From NCBI GenBank assembly GCA_002707025.1, contig PALG01000029.1, forward strand, positions 1-64,000: a DNA stretch of 64,000 bases. Direction: 5' to 3'. Below are positions 25,884 through 35,567 of the stretch, in pieces. A model generated the notes under the pieces. The model worked only from the letters and a program-made list of their open reading frames with translations, searched no databases and was not told the origin of the DNA. The stretch's first letter is position 1; every line of letters begins with the position of its first letter. Origin of the DNA: Flavobacteriaceae bacterium. Its GTDB lineage: Bacteria; Bacteroidota; Bacteroidia; Flavobacteriales; Flavobacteriaceae. Position numbers and translations under genes: made by a program.

Positions 25884-27176
25884 CTAAAAAACTGTTGTAT
25901 TTAGATTTAATCGTCTTTTTACAAATAAATACAAGATAATATTCTGAAGTACCAAAAGGGCGCTAAATACAAAAGCAGCACCAGAAACATCGTAAACTAC
26001 TATGAAAGGGATGCTGAAAATTACATTTAGTAGAAGCATCCACAAATTGCTTCGTGAGAAATATTTCTGGTGACCTGTCATATTTAGTAATAACCCAACA
26101 GATCCTGTTAAAGCACTCACAAGTTGACCTAGGCATAAAATTACTAAGGGAATGTAGGAACCTGCATATTCATTACCAAATATATACATCAATAAAGACC
26201 TTCCGCCAATAATGAATATCAATGCTATTGGCAATGAGAATACAAAAATAATTCTTGCAGACACCTTCAGTATTTTTTGAAGATACACTAAGTTACCTTC
26301 CTCAAACGATTTTGAAATATAGGGTGATATTGCTGAATTCAGTGCATTTAATATAAAAGACACTAAATTGGCTCCTTTAGTGGCAACCTCAAATAGTGCG
26401 ACCGCTTCTATAGAGCCAAATATAGCCAATAGATATATCAATAATCGTGTTCTAATTATTTGTATAGCTGCATTGATCGAAAATGGTATGGATTCCTTTA
26501 TCCAAACTTTGCTATCGTAGAGTGGACGAATGCCCTTAAGATTTTTAAGTAATTTTTCATTTAAGAATAAATAACCTATTACAAAAGCAATAAACGCTGC
26601 AATGAGTTGGTAAATCATTGCTAATTTAGGGCTAAGATTGTAACCTGAAAGTTGTGCAGTTAATAGTAAAATAGAAAAAATGAGGCTTCTCAGTAAGGAC
26701 TCAGGTAAATCTGCTAAAATTACATAACGTAAACCTTTGAGAGCAGCAGACCTTAGGCTTCCATAAGATAATAAAGGGAGCAACAAGAGTCCATAAAATA
26801 TAGTTTCCACTAACATTTTATCATAAGAACCCCACCAAAAAAAGTAGGAAACAAATGCTAATAAATACACCAAAAGAGTGATGTAGGTAGCAATTAAATT
26901 GGACTTTATAAGTAATCCCTTTACCAATGCAAATTGATTAAGCACCTCATATTTTGAGATATATCTTATCAATAAATTTGGCAAACCTAAAGTAGTGGGA
27001 ACCGACAGCAACGTGACTGTAGAGAATACCAATACATAGACTCCTAAACCTTCTAAAGAAAGAAAACGAGCCAATAACACTCCGTTTAAAAATCCAAAAA
27101 AGGCTGCAGCAAACTTTATAGAGATGCTTCCTATGGAAGAAATCTTTATATCCTTATTAGAAAAAAATTGCAACAC
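25884..27176 (-). CDS. Wzx-type polysaccharide repeat-unit flippase
   Basis: The 430-residue protein has about 12 hydrophobic helices spread evenly and belongs to the polysaccharide-synthesis MATE-like group. Its start (SIGSISIKFAAAFFGFLNGVLLARFLSLEGLG) contains the common LARFLG-type motif of Wzx/RfbX proteins. It would move undecaprenyl-linked repeat units across the inner membrane for polymerisation by the Wzy-like protein. It lies 7 bp after the acyltransferase and 2 bp before a sulfotransferase. Confidence 0.88.
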   Translation of the reverse strand: MLQFFSNKDIKISSIGSISIKFAAAFFGFLNGVLLARFLSLEGLGVYVLVFSTVTLLSVPTTLGLPNLLIRYISKYEVLNQFALVKGLLIKSNLIATYITLLVYLLAFVSYFFWWGSYDKMLVETIFYGLLLLPLLSYGSLRSAALKGLRYVILADLPESLLRSLIFSILLLTAQLSGYNLSPKLAMIYQLIAAFIAFVIGYLFLNEKLLKNLKGIRPLYDSKVWIKESIPFSINAAIQIIRTRLLIYLLAIFGSIEAVALFEVATKGANLVSFILNALNSAISPYISKSFEEGNLVYLQKILKVSARIIFVFSLPIALIFIIGGRSLLMYIFGNEYAGSYIPLVILCLGQLVSALTGSVGLLLNMTGHQKYFSRSNLWMLLLNVIFSIPFIVVYDVSGAAFVFSALLVLQNIILYLFVKRRLNLNTTVF

Positions 27177-27183
27177 AGAATAT

Positions 27184-27750
27184 CTATTGAAAAATTTTGG
27201 GTTTATGCTTTAACTCTTGTAAAGTTAAATCCCACCATCTAGTATCTTCGATTTCATCCTGCTTCGATTTTTCGAACCGATAACGAATTAATTTTGAAGG
27301 TACTCCCGCAACTACTGCATAATTTGGAACATTTTTAGTTACTACGCTTCCCGCACCAATAATAGCTCCATTTCCAATAGTTACTCCCGGCATTATAAGG
27401 ACTCTATCACCAATCCATACATTATGACCAATAAAAACATTTTTTTTGTCATCAATAGACGGGGAAAAACCTAATTTCTTTGAAAGTGCAATCTGAAGAT
27501 TAATAGTTGTTATTTTGTGATTGGAGGTAATTATTCTGATCTCGTCTCCAAAGGCACAAAACTTCCCAATCTCGCACTTGCCATTACCTTTAATTATAAT
27601 TTTTCCATTAATCCTAGAACCATCCCCAATTATTGTCCCATCAATAATGTTAGATTTTTTCCCAACGAAAATTCCTGTTGCATCTGTTAAGTTTTTAAAC
27701 TTAAGGAGAAATCTATACCACTTACCTTTATTTTTAGAGAAAACAAGCAT
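27184..27750 (-). CDS. Left-handed beta-helix acyltransferase
   Basis: The 188-residue protein shows hexapeptide repeats over residues about 25-165 (IIDGTIIGDGSRINGKIIIKG and later VLIMPGVTIGNGAIIGAGSV), with the loop NVPNYAVVAGVPSKLIRYRF that ends most serine/maltose/galactoside O-acetyltransferase relatives. It probably O-acetylates a sugar of the repeat unit, or N-acylates an amino sugar. A conserved His candidate is in ITSNHKI. It starts 4 bp after cysN and is the first sugar-modifying gene after the PAPS genes. Confidence 0.88.
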   Translation of the reverse strand: MLVFSKNKGKWYRFLLKFKNLTDATGIFVGKKSNIIDGTIIGDGSRINGKIIIKGNGKCEIGKFCAFGDEIRIITSNHKITTINLQIALSKKLGFSPSIDDKKNVFIGHNVWIGDRVLIMPGVTIGNGAIIGAGSVVTKNVPNYAVVAGVPSKLIRYRFEKSKQDEIEDTRWWDLTLQELKHKPKIFQ

Positions 27751-27754
27751 CTGA

Positions 27755-29011
27755 TTATAAAATCATCCCTGCCGCAACGGTTTCATGGGTGGCATCATCC
27801 ACTAACACAAAGCTTCCGGTAATTCGGTTATCGCGATACTCATCAATCATTAAAGGACGGGTAGTTCGAATTTTTATACGGGCGATATCGTTCATATTCA
27901 AATCCTTGTTTTCCTCATCCCTATTGTACGTATTGATGTCAATTTTATACAATACCTCTTTAATCATGGCCTTCTGCTCATTGGAAGTATGCATGATGGT
28001 ATATTTTGCCCGGGTCTTGGCAGCGTCATTATTCAACCAACATAACATGGCATCAAACTCCTGTAGGGGTTCGGGTTTGTTATTGGTTTTAACGATCATA
28101 TCGCCTCGACTAATGTCAATATCGTCTTCCAAGGTTATGGAAACCGACATAGGGGCATACGCTTCTTCTACAGAGTTTTCAAAAGTATCAATTGTTTTCA
28201 CTTTTGAAGTAAACCCAGAGGGCAATACCGTTACATCATCTCCAGGTCGAAAAATACCACTGGCAACCCTTCCGGCATAACCACGGTAATCGATAAACCC
28301 TTCCCTTTGGGGTCGCAACACGGTTTGCACTGGAAAACGAGCATCAATTTTATTGACATCACTACTTATGTGCATATGCTCTAAGGTATGTAAGAGCGGA
28401 GCACCTTGGTACCAAGTCATTTTTTCGCTTCGGTTTACCACATTATCGCCTTTTAGGGCACTAATAGGAATAAAGCGAATATCTTTCACATATAACTTCG
28501 ATGAAAACTCCTCAAATTGAGAAATGATTTTTTCATACGTCTTTTCGTCATAATCCACCAAATCCATTTTATTCACACACACAATAACATGTGGAATTTG
28601 TAGTAAAGAAGCAATGAAAGCATGTCGCTTGGTTTGTTCTATCACCCCATTACGAGCATCTACTAAAATAAGGGCAGCATTAGCCGTAGAAGCTCCGGTA
28701 ACCATATTTCGGGTATACTGAATATGTCCAGGGGTATCGGCAATGATAAACTTTCGTTTGGGTGTCGTAAAATAGCGGTACGCCACATCAATGGTGATTC
28801 CCTGTTCCCGCTCATCACGAAGTCCGTCGGTAAAAAGGGCCAAATCCACTCCTTCATGACCTTTTCTTTTACTGGTACTCTCTACTGCTTCCAACTGATC
28901 TTCAAAAATCGCTTTGGAGTCGTATAAAAGCCTACCGATTAAAGTACTTTTTCCATCGTCTACACTTCCTGCCGTTGTAAACCTTAATAACTGATTATTA
29001 TCTAATTCCAT
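27755..29011 (-). CDS. cysN: Sulfate adenylyltransferase subunit 1 (GTPase)
   Basis: CysN uses GTP hydrolysis to drive CysD in making APS from ATP and sulfate. The 418-residue form starts at 29011 (MELDNNQLLRFTTAGSVDDG), 10 bp after cysD; a start 69 bp upstream would lie inside cysD. Motifs are the G1 GSVDDGKS (residues 15-22), the G3 ADTPGHIQYTRNM, the G4 NKMDL, and C-terminal EF-Tu-like beta domains from about 225. There is no fused CysC kinase domain; cysC is separate upstream. Placement in a polysaccharide operon points to PAPS supply for sulfation. Confidence 0.95.
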   Translation of the reverse strand: MELDNNQLLRFTTAGSVDDGKSTLIGRLLYDSKAIFEDQLEAVESTSKRKGHEGVDLALFTDGLRDEREQGITIDVAYRYFTTPKRKFIIADTPGHIQYTRNMVTGASTANAALILVDARNGVIEQTKRHAFIASLLQIPHVIVCVNKMDLVDYDEKTYEKIISQFEEFSSKLYVKDIRFIPISALKGDNVVNRSEKMTWYQGAPLLHTLEHMHISSDVNKIDARFPVQTVLRPQREGFIDYRGYAGRVASGIFRPGDDVTVLPSGFTSKVKTIDTFENSVEEAYAPMSVSITLEDDIDISRGDMIVKTNNKPEPLQEFDAMLCWLNNDAAKTRAKYTIMHTSNEQKAMIKEVLYKIDINTYNRDEENKDLNMNDIARIKIRTTRPLMIDEYRDNRITGSFVLVDDATHETVAAGMIL

Positions 29012-29021
29012 GCTTTTTTTC

Positions 29022-29927
29022 TTAAAAATATCCTTGTCGTTTTCTGTCTTCCATCGCAGTTTCACTACGCTTGTCATCACTACGGTTTCCGCGTTCGGTT
29101 TGTTTCATGGAAGAAACCTCCTGAACAATCTTGGCCAACGTATCGGCATCACTTTCGATACCTCCGGTAATGGTAATATCGCCCAAGGTTCTAAAACGAA
29201 TTTTCTTCTTGTGAATCTCTTCTCCTTCTTCTAGTTTCAAATATTCTGAAACAGGGATCCAAGAGTCATTTCTCCAAACCACTTCCCTTTCATGGGCAAA
29301 GTATAAAGAGGGAATGGAAATGTTTTCCCGAAGGATGTAATTCCATACGTCCATTTCGGTCCAGTTACTTATTGGGAATGCCCTAAAATGCTCTCCCTCG
29401 AAGTGTTTTCCGTTTAAGATATTCCATAGCTCTGGACGTTGGTTTTTGGGATCCCATTGCCCAAAATCGTCCCGGTGCGAGAAGAAACGTTCCTTGGCAC
29501 GGGCTTTCTCTTCGTCCCTTCTTCCGCCTCCAATAGCACAATCTACCTTATGATCTTCGATGGCATCCAAAAGTGTGGTTATTTGAAGGGCATTACGGGT
29601 AGCGTTTTTCCCTTTCTCTTCAGCTACGCGTCCTTTATCGATAGACTCCTGTACAGAACCTACCAACAATTGCACCCCAAACTCTTCCACTAAGTCATTC
29701 CTGAACTTAATCGTTTCAGGAAAATTGTGACCTGTATCCACATGCAATAAGGGAAAAGGGATCTTGGAGGGGTAAAATGCTTTTTTAGCTAAATGAGTTA
29801 CCAAAATAGAGTCTTTTCCTCCTGAAAAAAGAATTACAGGATTTTGAAATTGCGCCCATACTTCCCGAAGGATGTAGATGGCTTCCGACTCTAACTCGTC
29901 CAAATAATTTAAATAATACTTACTCAT
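29022..29927 (-). CDS. cysD: Sulfate adenylyltransferase subunit 2
   Basis: CysD is the catalytic subunit forming APS. The 301-residue length is standard. The PP-loop [13 protein letters not shown] lies near residues 35-47, followed by [25 protein letters not shown] and FPISNWTE, all diagnostic for CysD. The C-terminus [15 protein letters not shown] is the conserved family end. It overlaps cysC by 8 bp and is followed 10 bp later by cysN. Confidence 0.96.
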   Translation of the reverse strand: MSKYYLNYLDELESEAIYILREVWAQFQNPVILFSGGKDSILVTHLAKKAFYPSKIPFPLLHVDTGHNFPETIKFRNDLVEEFGVQLLVGSVQESIDKGRVAEEKGKNATRNALQITTLLDAIEDHKVDCAIGGGRRDEEKARAKERFFSHRDDFGQWDPKNQRPELWNILNGKHFEGEHFRAFPISNWTEMDVWNYILRENISIPSLYFAHEREVVWRNDSWIPVSEYLKLEEGEEIHKKKIRFRTLGDITITGGIESDADTLAKIVQEVSSMKQTERGNRSDDKRSETAMEDRKRQGYF

Positions 29928-30522
29928 TCTTCAAATTTAGTTTTTGTGCAATACTTTTGAAAATAATTTGCACAGATTCTTCTAAGGTTGTTTTCGATGT
30001 ATCTATTTCAATATCAGGATTATTAGGCGCTTCATACGGCGCATTCACTCCTGTAAAATCTTTAATTTCCCCAGCTCTCGCCTTGGCATACAAACCTTTA
30101 ACATCGCGTTGTTCGCATACTTCAATGGGGGTATTCACAAATACTTCTACAAAATTCTTCCCTCCTACTATTTGCTTTACATTTTCACGGTCTTTTTGAT
30201 AGGGGGACACAAATGCTGAAAGAACCACTAATCCGGCATCCACCATCAAATTAGCGACTTCAGCAATTCTCCGAATATTTTCGGTCCGGTCTTCAGGAGA
30301 AAAAGTCAAATTACTATTTAACCCCTTGCGAACATTATCTCCATCTAAAATGTAGGTATGAAAACCGTTCTGAAGCAACTCCTTTTCCAATGCGTTGGCT
30401 ATTGTAGATTTTCCTGAACCGGAAAGCCCTGTAAACCATATTAGCAAGGAACTATGATTATTAAGTTGGTTGCGCTCCTTTTTGGTTACCTGAAAATTAT
30501 GTCGAATTACATTCTTATTCAT
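29920..30522 (-). CDS. cysC: Adenylyl-sulfate kinase
   Basis: CysC phosphorylates APS to PAPS, the sulfate donor. The 200-residue enzyme has the Walker [10 protein letters not shown] (residues about 33-41), [10 protein letters not shown], the FVSPYQKDR segment, a KGLYAKAR lid motif and [11 protein letters not shown], all typical. It overlaps the DUF2061 gene by 8 bp and cysD by 8 bp, indicating translational coupling. Confidence 0.96.
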   Translation of the reverse strand: MNKNVIRHNFQVTKKERNQLNNHSSLLIWFTGLSGSGKSTIANALEKELLQNGFHTYILDGDNVRKGLNSNLTFSPEDRTENIRRIAEVANLMVDAGLVVLSAFVSPYQKDRENVKQIVGGKNFVEVFVNTPIEVCEQRDVKGLYAKARAGEIKDFTGVNAPYEAPNNPDIEIDTSKTTLEESVQIIFKSIAQKLNLKNE

Positions 30523-30973
30523 GATTCTGTTCTTTTTCGGCTAATTTGCGTTGTCGTCTTTTTTCCAATCCAAAATCAATCTTATACCAAGCCCTTTCAT
30601 GTAGGTAATACAACACCATTTTGGTAATCAATTCTGCAAAGCCAATTTTTAGTCCGGTAAATGGGTTTCCCGAAATAATCCATGAAATGACCATCGTATC
30701 CAAAGTGCCAACCCCACGCCAAGTAAGGGTTTTGGCAATATGCCGTTTTCTGCTTTCCAGTACCTTTCCACTTTTGCTTAAATTAATTTTAAACCATATT
30801 CTTTCATGGAAATAATACAATACCATCTTGGTCACTACCTCTGCGAGCCCAATCTTTAAACCCGTAAGAGCGTTTCCCGTAATTAGCCAAGACAACATGA
30901 TCGTGTCCAGCGTACCTAAGATACGCCAAGTTATGGCTTTTAAAATATGCCTTAAATGTGAATTGGGCTTCAT
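30515..30973 (-). CDS. Tandem DUF2061 membrane protein of the PAPS operon
   Basis: This 152-residue protein contains two copies of a DUF2061 unit (about 5-65 and 75-135). Each has the pattern K-x-TWR-x-x-GTLDT, a membrane stretch SWxIxGN, then GLKIGxAExxTKMVLYYxHER. DUF2061 proteins often accompany sulfate-activation genes in Bacteroidota and other groups. A role in sulfate or sulfite movement has been suggested by context only. It overlaps cysQ by 4 bp and cysC by 8 bp. The internal duplication suggests the working unit is a dimer of this fold. Confidence 0.85.
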   Translation of the reverse strand: MKPNSHLRHILKAITWRILGTLDTIMLSWLITGNALTGLKIGLAEVVTKMVLYYFHERIWFKINLSKSGKVLESRKRHIAKTLTWRGVGTLDTMVISWIISGNPFTGLKIGFAELITKMVLYYLHERAWYKIDFGLEKRRQRKLAEKEQNHE

Positions 30974-31758
30974 GATACTTTTACCAAAAAGTAAGGGTTC
31001 AGTAAATTTTCCCGGTTATATCGAAGCGGTTGTTGCGTCTCCTGATTGATTACCGAAACTCCTGCAGCCTCACAAATGGCATGTCCTGCCGCCGTATCCC
31101 ACTCCATCGTAGGAGCAAATCGAGGATAAATATGGGCCGCTCCTTCTGCTACCAAGCAAAATTTTAAGGAACTTCCTTTGGAAACAATTTCAACTGATTT
31201 GTTTTTTTCTATTTCTGAAATGTAGGTTTTGGTATCTTCATTTAAATGCGAACGACTCCCGACTATTTTTACAGGTTCTGAAATTTCAGAAGGCGTAATT
31301 TGGATGGCGCTTTCTATCAGGTTCTCTACGGAAGCATCCTCCTGAATGGTAATCTTATAAGAAGATTTGGCATCTTCAGAAGTAAAATAAAGCTCTTTGG
31401 ACACGGGAACATAAATCACTCCCAGTATTGGAGCGCCCTCTTCAACCAACGCAATGTTCACTGTAAACTCGCCATTTCTTTTAATGAATTCTTTCGTCCC
31501 ATCCAACGGATCTACAATCCAGCATTTATTCCAGGTTTTGCGAATGGAATAGTCCAATTGTTTGTTTTCTTCACTTATAATTGGAATATTCGTTTCGAGC
31601 AAAAATTGATTGATTACATCATTGGATTTTTCATCCGCTAAAGTAAGAGGGGATGCATCTTCCTTGGTTTCCACCGAAAAGTCTGAATCATAGACTTTTA
31701 ATATTTCTTTTCCTGCCGATATGGCTGCTGTAATAGCGATTTGTAAATTCGATTTCAT
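30970..31758 (-). CDS. cysQ: 3'(2'),5'-bisphosphate nucleotidase
   Basis: CysQ removes PAP, the product left by sulfotransferases, and can also hydrolyse PAPS. The start at 31758 (MKSNLQIAITAAISAG) is chosen over one 24 bp upstream that would sit within the promoter box. The 262-residue protein belongs to the inositol-monophosphatase fold: EDASPLTLADEKSN, ISEE near residue 68, the metal motif WIVDPLDGTKEF, and the C-terminal MEWDTAAGHAICEAAG. It is the first gene of the PAPS and polysaccharide operon, with a TACCTTTG box 22 bp upstream. Confidence 0.95.
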   Translation of the reverse strand: MKSNLQIAITAAISAGKEILKVYDSDFSVETKEDASPLTLADEKSNDVINQFLLETNIPIISEENKQLDYSIRKTWNKCWIVDPLDGTKEFIKRNGEFTVNIALVEEGAPILGVIYVPVSKELYFTSEDAKSSYKITIQEDASVENLIESAIQITPSEISEPVKIVGSRSHLNEDTKTYISEIEKNKSVEIVSKGSSLKFCLVAEGAAHIYPRFAPTMEWDTAAGHAICEAAGVSVINQETQQPLRYNRENLLNPYFLVKVS

Positions 31759-31779
31759 TAAGGTTGTCGATTGAGCCCG

Positions 31780-31787
31780 CAAAGGTA
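31780..31787 (-). promoter_or_regulatory. -7 promoter box TACCTTTG for the PAPS-polysaccharide operon
   Basis: Read on the minus strand, TACCTTTG matches the Bacteroidota consensus TAnnTTTG and ends 21 bp before the cysQ start, implying a short leader. I did not find a clear -33 element. No other equally good box was seen within the operon. Confidence 0.65.
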
Positions 31788-31821
31788 CTATTAAAATAAA
31801 GAACGATAAAATTTTAAGCCA

Positions 31822-34800
31822 CTAAAAGGCCACTCCAAAAGTAAACGAAAACCGCAGTCCTTCTACACTATTAAACAATCTGAATTCACCTGATAAAGAG
31901 TCTACTGCGCCAAGCCAAAACCCTCCTCCATAATCATTGTGCCACCTTTCTGAATTTTCACCATCCAGCCATACACGCCCAACATCCCCTCCTGCGAAAA
32001 TGCCTAATTTTAATGGCAATAAACCTGTTTTGAATTTTGCTAAATGGTATCGCAAGTCGGTCTTAAAAGCCAAGGTACTCTCCCCGCTAAAGCGTTCTTG
32101 CCGAAACCCTCGCAAACCCGAATTGGTTCCCAGGGTAGCCGCTTGGTAAAATTCAAATTGATCCCCAAAGTTTACTTTCCCCTGTACTTTGGTGTTGAGC
32201 ACCAATTTCCGGCCTCGGGTAAGTGCATTGTAAAACTCTAATGAGTAATGTAGGTAAGCAAAGGTTCTTTCAAAATCCTGCACATTGGATTTCACTCCAC
32301 CCTTCAAGTTGAAAAACATCCCCCGAGTGGGGTTTACAGAGTTATCGTATCCCGAATACGAATAATGCCCATTCACACTTGCGAAGTTCTTTCGATCTTC
32401 TTCTAAATTCTGTCGCGATAAATATTCATTTATAAACCTACCTTCGGTTTCTTGTACATCAATAGATTCAAAATCAGCCGTAAGTTCCATCCTACTACCA
32501 TAGACTCCATTTTTAACGATTCCAAATTTCAGGGATTGACTCCCGGTTCGAACTCGATTGTAATCTAATCCTAACTCATCGTCCCTATTTACGGTTTCAT
32601 TTCCAAGACCAAAAAAGTTCTGTGTGTAATTTTCGGAAGTCCATTGGGCTCCCCCCAACAACTTCCAATGATTCAACAAATTTGAAAACTCCCCTTTATA
32701 ATTAATCTTAAAACCTTGGGTCGCAAAAAAGTATCCACCGCTAAATGCATGTGACGACTGGTACTTTTCTCCAGTAAAACCACTTCGGGTAAGCGTATGA
32801 CTTATACCTACCAAAATTCCGTCATCGGGATTGAACCCAACGCTAGGAAGGGTTATAGAAGCATCATTGTTAAATTTGTCGTACCGATAATTATTGAATT
32901 TATAATTATCCACAAAACGAACCGCTGCCCGTCCTTTGGAGTTCATGGTATTCGGTTTTGTTTTATGGTCGTATAGCTTTACCCGCTTTCCCCCATTTAC
33001 GGTATAAATATCATTATTTTGCCCTCCAATAATTCTAATTTTAGGAGTGTTTTTTCCGTTTCCGTTCACGATAATTTCATCATCGTCGTCCAATGCATAC
33101 ACCCAAACTTCTTTTGTTTCCACATGCTTAACCACCCTGGTTTTAAAAGGTTTTTCGGCAATTCCATCGATAATCCTTGAAACCGTTATGGTAGTAGTTA
33201 CCCCTTCGGTTGTCACTTCAATTTGGTCGTCTTTATCGGTAGCCGTCACAATAACCAATTTGGAAAGGAAATCGTAATACCTATTAGCAATATCGATCAT
33301 ATTATCCCTTCTCCCCCTTAGCTTTTCTTTGATTGCTTCAGAACTCTCCCCTTGCACCTCCTTAGGTAAATCCTTGAATGCAGCATCAATAGCTTCATCA
33401 GAGAGATTATTTTTAATGTATTCTGCTTGTTTTAACCAGGTTTCCCTCCCAGAATTCTGAATCAAGGTTCTGTCCAATTTTATCCCTGCGAGATTTATCC
33501 ACTTAACATCATTCAAGGCTTTATCATATTCTTGAAATTGTTTGCTGGGAGGCATCATTACATTAAGGATTCCCAATAAAGCGCCATCATAATTTGAAAA
33601 AACTTGATCGCGGTCCCTGGGAATCGGTTTGTAGGTTTTGGTATTTTTTTCTTTATCATCATATCGGGCCCAACGCCATTGATCTTGATGACGGTCCCAA
33701 TCGCCAATAAGCATGTCGAACAGACGGGCTTTTATATAGCTCTCTTCGTCAATTCGGTATTCTTCATCATCCCGAATATCCTCCAACACATTGGAAGTGC
33801 TTTCAATGGCATCCGGAGTTCCGAAGGAAGGAACATCCAAGAAAGTATCATCCGGACGCTCTTCCAGCATATATAATTCATCTCCATAATCTGCATTGTA
33901 TTTACCAAGGGCTTTCTGTTTGGGGATATAATAAAGTAAAGGATTGGTGTGAAACACTCCAACCGCATCGCTTAATTTTGGAATGGCATAAGCACCATAC
34001 GGATGGCTAGAGGTATAAAAATCCATGATAACATCCTCCGTAACCGTCTCCCTAAAATCTTCTTCCACATAAGTATCCTTAAAGGCAGTGGTCTGTAAAA
34101 ACTGTACGGCGCTCTTCTTTAAGGCCCTTAAATTATACGTTCTTCCTTCCGCATCGTTAAGTCGTAAAGACCGGGTTTGATGCCCTCCCCCCTGCCTTAT
34201 AATTTTCATTCCTCCCATTAATGTATCGAGCGTTGCCACAGGAACTTCAACTTCGGTACCATAAAGATCACGGTAATGATCGCCCCAGAACCATTCATAA
34301 GAATCAGACCTATCGGTTTCTGTTTTAGGATAAACAGATGCTTTGACGGTTTTAGGAAAAGTATTGGGTAAAGTATCGATATTAAATTCCCGAAAAGGTT
34401 CATGCACCTCTTTACTAAACATCCGCTCGGGCTTCCCATCTTTTGAATTGTAATAGTGAACAATCGTAGATCCATCCTTTAAAATTTCGAGGATGGCAAA
34501 CCCTTCACCTCCATAGGCAAATTGGGAACCCTCTCCTAATGCTACTGGGGAATGTTTACTCCCAGAACCCGATACTACTTGTTTAATGCCCTTATTTTCG
34601 ATATACTGCAAGACATGCTCGTGGCCAGATACCACAGTAACCCTTTCTCTGTCACGGGTCATGGTAATGATTCGTTTCATTAACTGATTGTACCTATTAT
34701 TGTAACGGTCTTGAGGCGAAACACCACCCTGAGACCTAACCAAGGTTACCAAACTTGCTAAAAAGGGAAGGGGAATGCGATTACTGGAAGCAAAAATATG

Positions 34801-35523
34801 CTTCTGAAAATTGAAATACCCCCCATGTAAACCATACGTAAAAGCAGGGTGGTGCATGGCGATCACAATAGATTTTTCGCTATAATCCTTTAATTTATCC
34901 TCCAGTTCCAAGAAAAAAGCTTCTCTTGTTTTAATATCACATTCATCATTAATAGTAGGGTGTTTATCCCAACGGGTTAAATACCATTGTGTATCGATGG
35001 TAAGAAGGGCCACATTATCGGTAATCTCAAAATCTTCAATAGGACAACCATTTTCAGGTTGAAATGCATCGTCATCGCCTAGAGCATCCTCTACATATTT
35101 TTCCTGTCTTTTCAAGCCTTTTACCCCATCGGTATACCAATCGTGATTACCGGGGATAAACAATACTTTTCCGTCAAAAAACCGGGAAACATCGGTTTGT
35201 GCCCTAAGCTGGGTTACTGCATCTTCCCGTCCTTTTTCTCCCTTTGCAGGAAGACCAGACGGGTAAATATTATCCCCTAGATAAATAAGATAATCATCTT
35301 GGGTATCCTTTCCCTCTACAAACTGTTCAAAAACCCGAAGAGCCCCATTTTGGGAAGCCCCCAATCCTGCATCGCCTATTAAGTAAAATCGTTTTTCTAC
35401 TTCACTTTCATATGGATTTATGTGAATGTTTTTATCTTCTTCATTTAGATATTTAGGTTTGTAGGTCCCGCAACTCACAAAAAATGTTACTGAAAAAAAT
35501 AGAATTAACTTTACTTTAGGCAT
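31822..35523 (-). CDS. Lipoprotein metallophosphoesterase fused to an Omp85-like beta-barrel
   Basis: This 1233-residue protein begins with a lipoprotein signal (FFSVTFFVSC). A calcineurin-like phosphoesterase domain follows (about 45-370), with LIGDAGLG, YLGDNIYPSG, PGNHDW, AMHHP and VSGHEH as the metal-binding motifs. The central part (about 380-860) is unassigned. The last 350 residues look like a BamA/TamA-type surface-antigen barrel, with RSGFTGEKY and the late GTNSGLRGFRQERFSGESTLAF segment and a terminal strand LRFSFTFGVAF. The enzyme would therefore be held at the outer membrane. Its substrate is unknown. It is divergent from the HD-Pycsar-like gene by 44 bp. Confidence 0.85.
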   Translation of the reverse strand: MPKVKLILFFSVTFFVSCGTYKPKYLNEEDKNIHINPYESEVEKRFYLIGDAGLGASQNGALRVFEQFVEGKDTQDDYLIYLGDNIYPSGLPAKGEKGREDAVTQLRAQTDVSRFFDGKVLFIPGNHDWYTDGVKGLKRQEKYVEDALGDDDAFQPENGCPIEDFEITDNVALLTIDTQWYLTRWDKHPTINDECDIKTREAFFLELEDKLKDYSEKSIVIAMHHPAFTYGLHGGYFNFQKHIFASSNRIPLPFLASLVTLVRSQGGVSPQDRYNNRYNQLMKRIITMTRDRERVTVVSGHEHVLQYIENKGIKQVVSGSGSKHSPVALGEGSQFAYGGEGFAILEILKDGSTIVHYYNSKDGKPERMFSKEVHEPFREFNIDTLPNTFPKTVKASVYPKTETDRSDSYEWFWGDHYRDLYGTEVEVPVATLDTLMGGMKIIRQGGGHQTRSLRLNDAEGRTYNLRALKKSAVQFLQTTAFKDTYVEEDFRETVTEDVIMDFYTSSHPYGAYAIPKLSDAVGVFHTNPLLYYIPKQKALGKYNADYGDELYMLEERPDDTFLDVPSFGTPDAIESTSNVLEDIRDDEEYRIDEESYIKARLFDMLIGDWDRHQDQWRWARYDDKEKNTKTYKPIPRDRDQVFSNYDGALLGILNVMMPPSKQFQEYDKALNDVKWINLAGIKLDRTLIQNSGRETWLKQAEYIKNNLSDEAIDAAFKDLPKEVQGESSEAIKEKLRGRRDNMIDIANRYYDFLSKLVIVTATDKDDQIEVTTEGVTTTITVSRIIDGIAEKPFKTRVVKHVETKEVWVYALDDDDEIIVNGNGKNTPKIRIIGGQNNDIYTVNGGKRVKLYDHKTKPNTMNSKGRAAVRFVDNYKFNNYRYDKFNNDASITLPSVGFNPDDGILVGISHTLTRSGFTGEKYQSSHAFSGGYFFATQGFKINYKGEFSNLLNHWKLLGGAQWTSENYTQNFFGLGNETVNRDDELGLDYNRVRTGSQSLKFGIVKNGVYGSRMELTADFESIDVQETEGRFINEYLSRQNLEEDRKNFASVNGHYSYSGYDNSVNPTRGMFFNLKGGVKSNVQDFERTFAYLHYSLEFYNALTRGRKLVLNTKVQGKVNFGDQFEFYQAATLGTNSGLRGFRQERFSGESTLAFKTDLRYHLAKFKTGLLPLKLGIFAGGDVGRVWLDGENSERWHNDYGGGFWLGAVDSLSGEFRLFNSVEGLRFSFTFGVAF

Positions 35524-35567
35524 ACACAGCTTATTTTTTTTATTACTTTGATGTTAAATTTCCACTT

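Noticed and set aside
27184-27750. PglD-type N-acetyltransferase completing a bacillosamine pathway
   Set aside because: The sequence lacks the N-terminal Rossmann-like sugar-nucleotide domain of PglD and looks like an O-acetyltransferase; the pathway step is left open.
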